In this document: in pieces, positions 1-5,037 of the stretch | Position numbering within the stretch: the stretch's first letter is position 1 | How the letters are laid out: each line of letters begins with the position of its first letter | Assembly: GCA_004557905.1 (NCBI GenBank) | Contig: SFFH01000065.1 | Coordinates: 1 to 9,246, forward strand | DNA from: Clostridiales bacterium | GTDB taxonomy: Bacteria > Bacillota > Clostridia > Christensenellales > Aristaeellaceae | DNA: 9,246 nucleotides | Direction of reading: 5' to 3' | Translations under genes and position numbers: made by a program | The notes under the pieces: generated by a model | The model's database searches: none | What the model saw: only the letters and a program-made list of their open reading frames with translations | Told to the model about the DNA's origin: nothing

Positions 1-1
1 C

Positions 2-157
2 GCCGAGGCGTTCATCGAGTGCAGCTTTGACAACCTGCTGGCCATGGCCCGCGGCTTTGTGACCACGGACAAGCTCTTCCTCACCGGTCAGCTGCGCCTG
101 TCCGGCAACCTGTCCAAGGGCTTTGAGGCGCGCAAGCTGCTCACGCCGAGCAAGTAA
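2..157 (+). CDS. C-terminal end of a probable SCP2 sterol-binding domain protein (partial)
   Basis: Only the last 51 codons are present; the gene enters from the left edge and ends at TAA 155-157. The peptide contains a run reading FDNLLAMARGFVTTDKLF and then LTGQLRLSGNLSKG. This resembles the end of small bacterial SCP2-like domains, where a helix is followed by a strand with the pattern 'hTGxLxhxGdhxxA' that closes the hydrophobic lipid pocket. Such proteins are usually about 100-130 aa, cytosolic, and bind acyl chains or other hydrophobic ligands; their cellular role in Clostridia is not settled. The family call rests on this short motif alone, because the N-terminal part and any fused domain lie outside the window. 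The gene converges on the next gene and shares a terminator with it. Confidence 0.55.
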   Translation, partial: AEAFIECSFDNLLAMARGFVTTDKLFLTGQLRLSGNLSKGFEARKLLTPSK

Positions 158-173
158 AAGCATCAAACACAAG

Positions 174-212
174 AAAAGGCTCATGCCCGGGAAACCGGCG
201 CATGAGCCTTTT
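174..212. terminator. Bidirectional intrinsic terminator between convergent genes
   Basis: A perfect 13-bp stem pairs 174-186 (AAAAGGCTCATGC) with 200-212 (GCATGAGCCTTTT). The loop extends the hairpin with CCGG-GAAA-CCGG (187-198), a four-pair stem capped by a GNRA-type tetraloop, with C199 bulged. The A-run and T-run at the stem feet give U-rich RNA 3' ends in both directions. It lies 16 nt after the stop of the SCP2-like gene and 5 nt past the stop of the 159-aa gene on the other strand, so it should terminate both. Confidence 0.92.
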
Positions 213-217
213 GTCTG

Positions 218-697
218 CTACTTCACCCGCACGCGGGTCTTTCCGTTGCTCAAAAATACCTTCTCGGGATAGGTGTCCAGCGCGTTGAACTCGAAGAAGA
301 CCTCCCTTGCGCCTGCGTCGGTCATGCCGCGCGCGCCATTCATCGCGCCGTGCAGCAGACAGCCGTTCCCGTCGGTGAGCACGGCGTCCTTTGCCCAGCG
401 CTTGTTGACCTCGGCGGCGCTCCACGTCCGGTCCACCTCAAACATGCCCGCCGCCATGCGCCTGTCCTTTTCCATCTGCGCCGCCAGCGCATCGGGCTTG
501 GGCTCCATCGCCACGCACAGATACAGCCGCCGGGACGCTTCAATCACATGCACGCTCGCCGCGATGCTCTCGCCCAGGTCCGTCAGCGCGCGTATGCTCG
601 TGGTCGTGTTGGGCGCAGCGCGCCTGCGCGGCGGCTCCTGCTTTTGCGGCGGCTGGCCAAGGAGCTTTTCAATCATCTGTGCTGCCCGGGAGATCAT
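218..697 (-). CDS. Conserved-looking hypothetical protein, 159 aa
   Basis: I do not recognise a family. The start is ATG 695-697, because AAGGAGG (704-710) sits 6 nt upstream. The in-frame ATG at 754 lies upstream of the predicted transcription start (about 748), so I rejected it. The protein opens with a short amphipathic stretch (MISRAAQMIEKLLG), then a basic Pro/Gln/Arg linker (about residues 16-27), then a compact region from about residue 30. There is an alpha-helical, charged part around 66-102 and an aromatic C-terminal segment (VFFEFNALDTYPEKVFLSNGK, about 133-153) that looks beta-rich. No signal peptide, membrane segment or catalytic motif is visible, so it is probably cytoplasmic. 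It is transcribed alone and divergently from the DUF3048 gene. Codon use and GC resemble the neighbours. Confidence 0.85.
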   Translation of the reverse strand: MISRAAQMIEKLLGQPPQKQEPPRRRAAPNTTTSIRALTDLGESIAASVHVIEASRRLYLCVAMEPKPDALAAQMEKDRRMAAGMFEVDRTWSAAEVNKRWAKDAVLTDGNGCLLHGAMNGARGMTDAGAREVFFEFNALDTYPEKVFLSNGKTRVRVK

Positions 698-703
698 GTG
701 ATT

Positions 704-710
704 CCTCCTT
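704..710 (-). promoter_or_regulatory. Ribosome binding site that fixes the start of the 159-aa gene
   Basis: On the minus strand this reads AAGGAGG, a perfect Shine-Dalgarno match, 6 nt before ATG 697-695. It decides for this start over the in-frame ATG 57 nt upstream. Confidence 0.9.
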
Positions 711-732
711 CCGCCTGCGCGGAGCTGCTGAC

Positions 733-905
733 GTATACCGGTTGATCTATCCATTTTATACCATTAGACGCAGGATTCCTGACAATCTTTCCGGATCTTT
801 GTGATTTTTGGAAAAAATACAAAAGTTTGCGCTGCGGACAGTTTTTTGCGCTTTCCTTGAAATATCTGTCAGGTTTCCTCCGTCCAAAACAATAGATCAG
901 TATAC
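733..905. repeat. Long imperfect inverted repeat filling the divergent intergenic gap
   Basis: The left arm (about 733-796) and the reverse complement of the right arm (about 851-905) match in order. Both start GTATAC. The left then has CGGT inserted, and both continue TGATCTAT, then TTTT. Next comes an 18-bp block with 15 identities: GACGCAGGATTCCTGACA on the left and GACGGAGGAAACCTGACA on the right arm read in reverse complement. Both then continue with AT-TTTC and GGA. The left arm has about 9 extra bases (ATACCATTA) that include part of its -10 promoter element. The loop of roughly 50 bp is A/T-rich. The two arms could be inverted copies of one regulatory cassette serving two divergent genes, or the ends of a degraded miniature element. 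No target-site duplication is visible. The rest of the gap (698-732, 906-947) holds the two ribosome binding sites. Confidence 0.7.
755..785 (-). promoter_or_regulatory. Sigma-A-type promoter for the 159-aa gene
   Basis: On the minus strand TTGTCA (785-780) is followed by a 19-bp spacer and TATAAA (760-755). The spacer ends in TGG, giving an extended -10 (TGnTATAAA), which can compensate for the slightly long spacing. The predicted transcription start is near 748, leaving a leader of about 50 nt. The promoter lies inside the left arm of the long inverted repeat described separately. Confidence 0.6.
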
Positions 906-947
906 AGACGATGACAAACAAAATGCTCAAAGGAGGATCATTCCGAC

Positions 948-2672
948 ATGAAGAAGCTGATCTGCACGATGCTGGCGCTGATGACCGCGCTGCTGCTGGC
1001 CCTGCCCGCGCTCGCCGCGGACTTTTCCGCCAGCGGCCTGACTGCCTCCGGAACCGCCCAGCAGCTGGGCAAGGCGAAGGATAGCGGCGGAAAGAAGATC
1101 ACCGTCCGCGTGCCCGCAGAAAACCCGGTGGTGGACGGCGAAAGCCCGCTGACCGGCGAGCCGTTCTTCGGCGATACCAACCTGGTGCTCGCCAACATCG
1201 ATACCCATCCCCGCGCGCTGCCGCACTGGGGCGTCGCCGCCGCGGATATCATCTATGAGCTGCCCATCCAGGCGGACGGCTCCACCCGCTCGCTCGCGCT
1301 GTTTCTGACCGAGCACCCCGACTCTGCGGGCCCGATCCGTTCCGCTCGCGTTCCGATGGCGTCCCTGCGCGAGATGTGGGGCGGCACCTACTGCTTCTAC
1401 GGCTATCAGGGCGGCCGCGACAGCAACAACGTCAAGGACTGGGTGACGGCCAACAGCGCCCGAAAAAAGTTTGCCGCGCCCGAGTACCTCAACGGCATGA
1501 CCAAGAACAGCCAGTGGTTCCCGCGCTCCAGCGATCAGAGCCACGTCGCGCCGTACAACGTGCGCATGGACATGAACGCCGTGCTCTCGGGCGGCACGGC
1601 GCAGGCGAATCTGCATCCCTTCATCTTCACCGATGAGCCGCTTGACCGCGGCGAGGACGTAAACGGCATCATCATCAGCTACAAGCAGACCAACCCGGCC
1701 TACGTCTCCGCCTATCAGTACAACGAAGCCACAGGCCTATATGACCGCTACCGCAACGGCGCGCCGTACACAGACGGCAACACGGGCGAGGCCTGCGCCT
1801 ATGCCAATGTGATCGTGCTGCGCACGGACATCTCCTGGGCGAGCGGCAATCCCTCCCGCCCGGTGATCCGCCTGAACGGCCAGGGCGTTTGCGAGATCTT
1901 CCAAAGCGGCAAGTACATCCGCGGCACCTGGGTGCGCGACTGCACCGAGACGAAAAACCTCAAAAACCGCATGGTCTTCCTCGATGAAAACGGCGACGAG
2001 CTGCCCATGCAGCGCGGCAAGACCTTCATCCAGATCGTGGACAACGGGCAGCCGGTCGTCGTGCTCGCCGATCAGAAAATCGAGGGCAGCGTGGAGCCGC
2101 AGGAGCAGCGCCTGACCATCGGCACCGGTGCGGCCAAGACGAGCAAGCCGCGCACCACCCGCACGCCCAAGCCGACCGCCACGCCGGCGCCCACGGCGAC
2201 CCCGGAGCCGACGCAGGCCCCGACCGAAGCGCCGAGCGGCGAGGTTACGCCGCCGCCGGAGACGGGCGAGCCGGAGCAGAAGCCGGAGGGAGGCGAGAGC
2301 AATCCGCCGGAGCAGAGCGAATCCAAGCCGGAGCAGAAGCCGGAGGGCGGCGAGAGCACCCCGCCGGAAAAGGACGAACCGGAGCAGAAGCCGGAGGACG
2401 GCGAAAGCAATCCGCCGGAGCAGAATCCGCCCGAGCAGAGCGAATCCAAGCCGGAGCAGAACCCACCCGAGCAGAGCGAATCCAAGCCGGAGCAGAACCC
2501 GCCGGAGAAGAGCGAATCCAAGCCGGAATCCGGCGATGAGGCCAAGAGCGAGCCTCCGGCTGAAAGCAAGGCGGAGGAAGCTGCGCCTGCGGCAAACGAG
2601 CCTGCCCCCGCCAGCGAGCCTGCGCCTGTCGGCGAACCCGCGCCGGCTGAGTCCACTTCTGACGAAGGCTGA
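948..2672 (+). CDS. Exported DUF3048 (YerB-like) protein with Pro/Glu/Ser repeat tail, 574 aa
   Basis: ATG 948 is preceded by AAAGGAGG (929-936) with an 11-nt spacer. Residues 1-23 form a Sec signal peptide (MKK, hydrophobic core, ALA before Ala24). No lipobox cysteine is present, unlike B. subtilis YerB, which is annotated as a lipoprotein. Residues about 65-210 match the DUF3048 N-terminal half: SPLTGEP, then LANIDTHPRALPHWGVAAAD, then the Arg-containing GSTRSLALF and GPIRSARVPM. Residues about 250-375 match the C-terminal half, with GVCEIFQSGKYIRGTWVR, DENGDELPMQRGKTFIQIV. From about residue 397 to the end the chain is Thr/Pro-rich, then a Pro/Glu/Ser/Lys repeat, then an Ala/Pro/Glu tail. 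It has no sortase signal or C-terminal membrane segment. The family is extracytoplasmic and common in Firmicutes; its biochemical function is not established. The tail may span or bind the cell wall (inference). No clear sigma-A promoter was found; CGGACA (835-840), 17 bp, TGAAAT (858-863) is a weak candidate. Confidence 0.93.
   Translation: MKKLICTMLALMTALLLALPALAADFSASGLTASGTAQQLGKAKDSGGKKITVRVPAENPVVDGESPLTGEPFFGDTNLVLANIDTHPRALPHWGVAAADIIYELPIQADGSTRSLALFLTEHPDSAGPIRSARVPMASLREMWGGTYCFYGYQGGRDSNNVKDWVTANSARKKFAAPEYLNGMTKNSQWFPRSSDQSHVAPYNVRMDMNAVLSGGTAQANLHPFIFTDEPLDRGEDVNGIIISYKQTNPAYVSAYQYNEATGLYDRYRNGAPYTDGNTGEACAYANVIVLRTDISWASGNPSRPVIRLNGQGVCEIFQSGKYIRGTWVRDCTETKNLKNRMVFLDENGDELPMQRGKTFIQIVDNGQPVVVLADQKIEGSVEPQEQRLTIGTGAAKTSKPRTTRTPKPTATPAPTATPEPTQAPTEAPSGEVTPPPETGEPEQKPEGGESNPPEQSESKPEQKPEGGESTPPEKDEPEQKPEDGESNPPEQNPPEQSESKPEQNPPEQSESKPEQNPPEKSESKPESGDEAKSEPPAESKAEEAAPAANEPAPASEPAPVGEPAPAESTSDEG
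2268..2531 (+). repeat. In-frame tandem repeats coding a Pro/Glu/Ser/Lys-rich tail
   Basis: Residues 441-528 of the DUF3048 protein are built from two related units. Unit A, PEQKPE(G/D)GES(N/T)PPE, occurs three times (beginning near residues 442, 461 and 478). Unit B, with the pattern NPPE(Q/K)SESKPE, occurs three times in a row after it. The DNA is repeated too (recurring ccggagcag and agcgaatccaagccgga), so the copy number is likely to vary by slippage or recombination. The composition predicts a disordered, highly charged extracellular stalk. Confidence 0.85.
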
Positions 2673-2702
2673 TCGGCCTCCACATTTCTCTTCTTCTATC
2701 AC

Positions 2703-2735
2703 AAAGGAGCCGCGGTTCATCGCCGCGGCTCCTTT
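2703..2735. terminator. Bidirectional hairpin between the DUF3048 gene and the M56 gene
   Basis: A perfect 13-bp stem pairs AAAGGAGCCGCGG (2703-2715) with CCGCGGCTCCTTT (2723-2735) around a 7-nt loop. It lies 30 nt after the DUF3048 stop and 10 nt past the stop of the convergent M56 gene. Only TTT follows the GC-rich stem in each direction, so the U-tract is short. The hairpin is very stable, but termination may be less complete than at the first hairpin. Confidence 0.8.
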
Positions 2736-2745
2736 GCGTTGTGCG

Positions 2746-4572
2746 TTATTTCCCGGCTTCGCCGCCGTCAGTCTGGATATAAACCGACGTGTGCGTTTCG
2801 TCCAGGCTCAGGGAGAGCGACTGGCGGCCGTCCGGGCTTTCGTGAATGACCACGTCGTCCGAACCGTTCACCGTTTTGGAGACGCGTACGCCGCTGCGGA
2901 TCTCCGAAAGCGTCTGCTCATAGAGCGCCATGGCCTCGTCCATCTTCTCCTGCGTCCAGACGAACCAGCCGTCGTGGTTTGTCCACGCGCTTGCGCCCTC
3001 GGCGACCAGCTGCGCCATGCCCTCGCGCTGCTGCGCCACATATGCCTCGTATTCCTCCGCCGTCCACCAGACGATGTCAGGCGCGGTGGAAAGCTCGATG
3101 GCCTGCGCGGTGCCGTCGTCCGTCACGGTGTACACGTACGCGGGAGAGCGCTCCCCGGCGACCGCATCCGCTTCAATAGTAATCTGGCTGTAGGCCTGCG
3201 AGGACTGGCTGGTAACCGCATGCCCGTCGTTTTCCGCCATGCTCTGCGTGCGCGCGTCAAACTCCTCCTGCGTGGCGGCGCGCAGGCCCGTTAGCCTGCC
3301 GCTGGGATCAAACGAACCGTCCGGATTGCGCAGGATGGGCCCGGACAGGTCGCGCACGGCGTACACGTCCACCTCGCCGTCGCTGAACTGGACGGCCGTT
3401 CCCGCGCTGCTGTTCAGATTCACGGGATACATGTCCTCAAAATAGCGCACCCGTTTCCCCTCGTACAGGAGCCGCCCGGACGCATCGAGCGTCAGACCGT
3501 AGGGTGCGTACTGTGCATAGGAAGCGTCATAGGTTTCCTTGGAGAATGCGATTTCGGAGACACCGTCCCCGGCTTCGGCGGCGCTGAGCCCGTCCGTCGT
3601 TTCCATCCGGAAGGTCTCCTTCGGCGCGTCCGTGGCCAGCGCGGCGCCTGCGCACAGCACCAGCAGCGCTGCGAGCAGCACGGATGCTGCGCTCATCCTT
3701 TTCATGTTCTTCATGGCCGTTATCCTCTCTTCAATAGCCGTCATGCTGAAGCTGCTGGCCAGGGGCGACAGCCCGCTGCGGCGCGCTTCGAGCGCGAGCA
3801 GCGTCATCGCATAGTCCCGGCGCGACGCGCGGCCCAGACGCTCCAGCACGCGCGCGTCGCACAGCAGCTCCATGTCCCGGTTGGCGAGGAGGAACATGAC
3901 CCACACCAGCGGATTGAACCAGTGCACGCAGACGCAGGCGGTCAGCAGCAGCTTTCGCGCCGCGTCCAGCGCCCGGATGTGCTCCAGCTCGTGCAGCAGC
4001 ACATGATCAAGCGTATCGCCCGAACGGTCCATGCCCCGGGGGAGCAGGATCACGGGGCGCAGGACGCCGTAGGAGAGCGGCGCGCAAATGCGGCCGCTCA
4101 CCCGCACGCGGACAGGCCTGCGCAGCGGAAAGCTTTTCAGGATCGTGGCGGTCTGCGGCGCGTTGTCCGGCAGCGCTTCCCCGAATGCCCGCAGGCTCAC
4201 GACGTAGGCGCGCAGGAAATGCGCGGCGAGCAGCAGCATAACGGTCAGCCAGAGGATGCTTCCCCATGGCAGCGCGGCTGCGCCTTGCGCCGGCATGTCC
4301 ATGACCGTGGTCTGCGCCGTGACAGCCGCAGCGGTGTACGCGATCTGCCGCACCTTCGCGGTCTGCTGCGGCCCATGGGAAAGAAGGGCGCGCAGCAGCG
4401 CCCGCGGCGCATAGGCCCACGGCAGCGAAAGCGGCACAAGCAGCCGCAGTACCGTCAGATCCCACAGCGCGACAAACATGCGCCGGGGCAGGCGGCCCCT
4501 GCACGCCGCGCGCAGCAGCGCCGTCAGCGCGATCACCGCGCCGGCGGGCAGGCTCCTTTGCAAAAGAGACAT
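2746..4572 (-). CDS. M56-family (BlaR1/MecR1-like) membrane metallopeptidase sensor, 608 aa
   Basis: This is a membrane zinc metallopeptidase of the BlaR1/MecR1 clan, expected to relieve repression by the BlaI-type protein encoded just upstream (13-nt gap, co-transcribed). ATG 4572 has a GAGGG Shine-Dalgarno a few bases upstream. Hydrophobic segments lie at about 9-22, 34-54, 103-125, 206-230 and 295-314. The zinc motif HELEH is at residues 194-198, with the downstream ExxCD (Glu235, Cys238, Asp239) expected to supply the third ligand, followed by RRDYAMTLLAL. After the last segment comes an extracytoplasmic region of about 290 aa containing YGLTLDASGRLLYEGKRVRY (358-377), VDVYAVRDLSGPI, WWTAEEYEAYV (502-512) and GWFVWTQEKMDEAMALYEQ (535-553). 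No STYK, SxN or KTG penicillin-binding motifs are present, so beta-lactam acylation is unlikely as the input. The true ligand is unknown. Confidence 0.93.
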   Translation of the reverse strand: MSLLQRSLPAGAVIALTALLRAACRGRLPRRMFVALWDLTVLRLLVPLSLPWAYAPRALLRALLSHGPQQTAKVRQIAYTAAAVTAQTTVMDMPAQGAAALPWGSILWLTVMLLLAAHFLRAYVVSLRAFGEALPDNAPQTATILKSFPLRRPVRVRVSGRICAPLSYGVLRPVILLPRGMDRSGDTLDHVLLHELEHIRALDAARKLLLTACVCVHWFNPLVWVMFLLANRDMELLCDARVLERLGRASRRDYAMTLLALEARRSGLSPLASSFSMTAIEERITAMKNMKRMSAASVLLAALLVLCAGAALATDAPKETFRMETTDGLSAAEAGDGVSEIAFSKETYDASYAQYAPYGLTLDASGRLLYEGKRVRYFEDMYPVNLNSSAGTAVQFSDGEVDVYAVRDLSGPILRNPDGSFDPSGRLTGLRAATQEEFDARTQSMAENDGHAVTSQSSQAYSQITIEADAVAGERSPAYVYTVTDDGTAQAIELSTAPDIVWWTAEEYEAYVAQQREGMAQLVAEGASAWTNHDGWFVWTQEKMDEAMALYEQTLSEIRSGVRVSKTVNGSDDVVIHESPDGRQSLSLSLDETHTSVYIQTDGGEAGK

Positions 4573-4585
4573 AACCGCCCTCTTT

Positions 4586-4939
4586 TCAGTCCATCTCGTC
4601 GATCATCCTGCGCAGCTGCTCAAGCTGCTCCCGGCTGATGCGCCGGCCGCCCAGGAGCGAGGCGAAGAGCTTGTCCGCCGAGCCGTCGAACACCTTGTCG
4701 ATCAGCTCCTGCGTTTCCTCCTGCTGCACCTGCTCCTTGCTCACCAGCGCATGGCACATGAAGCCCGGCTCGCTGCGCTCGATGGCCTCTTTGGCGATAC
4801 ACCGCTTGATCAGCGTGTAGGTGGTGTTCACGTTCCATCCAATTTCCTCGGTGAGCGTTTTGGCGATGGCCTTGGCGGGGAGATCTCCCTCGCGCCAGAG
4901 CACGTCCATCACCTTCAGCTCGGAATCAAACAGCTTCAC
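4586..4939 (-). CDS. BlaI/MecI/CopY-family transcriptional repressor, 117 aa
   Basis: This is a winged-helix repressor that should bind dyads in its own promoter and be controlled by the downstream M56 protease. I chose the GTG start at 4939-4937, giving MKLFDSELKVMDVLWREGDL, the usual BlaI-family N-terminus. AAGGA lies 7 nt upstream and AAAGGAG 12 nt upstream. Longer in-frame starts (GTG 4999, ATG 4987) fall in or before the promoter and would not be transcribed. Residues 1-70 are the helix-turn-helix domain, with the family signature WNVNTTYTLIKRCIAKEAIER (35-55). Residues 74-117 are the dimerisation tail (LIDKVFDGSADKLFASLL, then SREQLEQLRRMID). By eye alignment, the position of the staphylococcal Asn-Phe cleavage site is Ser94-Leu95. 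The CopY metal-binding CxC motifs are absent; the only cysteines are 47 and 62. Confidence 0.95.
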   Translation of the reverse strand: MKLFDSELKVMDVLWREGDLPAKAIAKTLTEEIGWNVNTTYTLIKRCIAKEAIERSEPGFMCHALVSKEQVQQEETQELIDKVFDGSADKLFASLLGGRRISREQLEQLRRMIDEMD

Positions 4940-4946
4940 GGATGCA

Positions 4947-4958
4947 TCCTTCTCCTTT
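4947..4958 (-). promoter_or_regulatory. Ribosome binding region that decides the GTG start of the BlaI-type gene
   Basis: The minus strand reads AAAGGAGAAGGA. GAAGGA (4952-4947) is 7 nt from the GTG codon at 4939. Together with the position of the promoter, this supports GTG rather than the upstream ATG. Confidence 0.75.
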
Positions 4959-4989
4959 GATCGTCTGTGTGGTCTGTCATGACACATAA

Positions 4990-5018
4990 ATACTACCACA
5001 GTAGTAAAAGATTGTCAA
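4990..5018 (-). promoter_or_regulatory. Promoter of the blaI-like/M56 operon
   Basis: On the minus strand a perfect -35 TTGACA (5018-5013) is followed by exactly 17 bp and TAGTAT (4995-4990). TGG immediately precedes the -10, giving an extended -10. The predicted start is near 4983, leaving a leader of about 44 nt before the GTG codon. The -10 is overlapped by one operator dyad, and the other dyad abuts the -35. Confidence 0.85.
4991..5006. promoter_or_regulatory. BlaI-type operator dyad 1 (over the -10)
   Basis: TACTAC-CACA-GTAGTA is a perfect 6-bp half-site dyad with a 4-bp centre. CopY/BlaI proteins bind TAC-centred dyads of this spacing (TACAnnTGTA core in the classical sites), and this dyad keeps the outer TAC/GTA. 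It covers the -10 and spacer, so bound repressor would block RNA polymerase. Confidence 0.85.
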
Positions 5019-5034
5019 TACTACTGCGGTAGTA
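5019..5034. promoter_or_regulatory. BlaI-type operator dyad 2 (just upstream of the -35)
   Basis: TACTAC-TGCG-GTAGTA has the same half-sites as dyad 1 and a different 4-bp centre. The two dyads are 28 bp apart centre to centre, and the perfect -35 hexamer lies between them. The dyad ends 3 bp before the stop codon of addB, which is transcribed in the same direction. Confidence 0.85.
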
Positions 5035-5037
5035 AAA

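Noticed and set aside
927..1616. Minus-strand open frame of 229 codons antisense to the DUF3048 gene
   Set aside because: The opposite strand encodes recognisable DUF3048 motifs with a signal peptide and ribosome binding site. The antisense frame shows no domain.
2268..2531. CRISPR-like direct repeats
   Set aside because: The repeats are short, contiguous, in frame with the DUF3048 gene and without unique spacers of constant length.
1737..2720. Minus-strand frames of 200-330 codons antisense to the Pro/Glu/Ser tail, with Leu/Arg or Ser/Gly repeats
   Set aside because: The repeats are mirror images of the coding repeat in the DUF3048 tail and carry no independent evidence for coding.
2128..3294. 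Plus-strand open frame of 388 codons, very Arg/Pro-rich at its start
   Set aside because: It overlaps the DUF3048 tail in another frame, crosses a terminator and runs antisense to the M56 gene. The composition is what a GC-rich repeat gives out of frame. No ribosome binding site or known domain.
3922..4638. Plus-strand open frame of 238 codons antisense to the M56 gene
   Set aside because: Gln/Arg/His-rich shadow of the M56 gene, which has the HELEH motif and membrane segments.
4940..4999. Longer N-terminus (20 extra residues) for the BlaI-type repressor
   Set aside because: The GTG at 4999 lies at the -10/operator and the ATG at 4987 precedes the predicted transcription start. The family N-terminus begins at the GTG codon at 4939, which has its own ribosome binding site.
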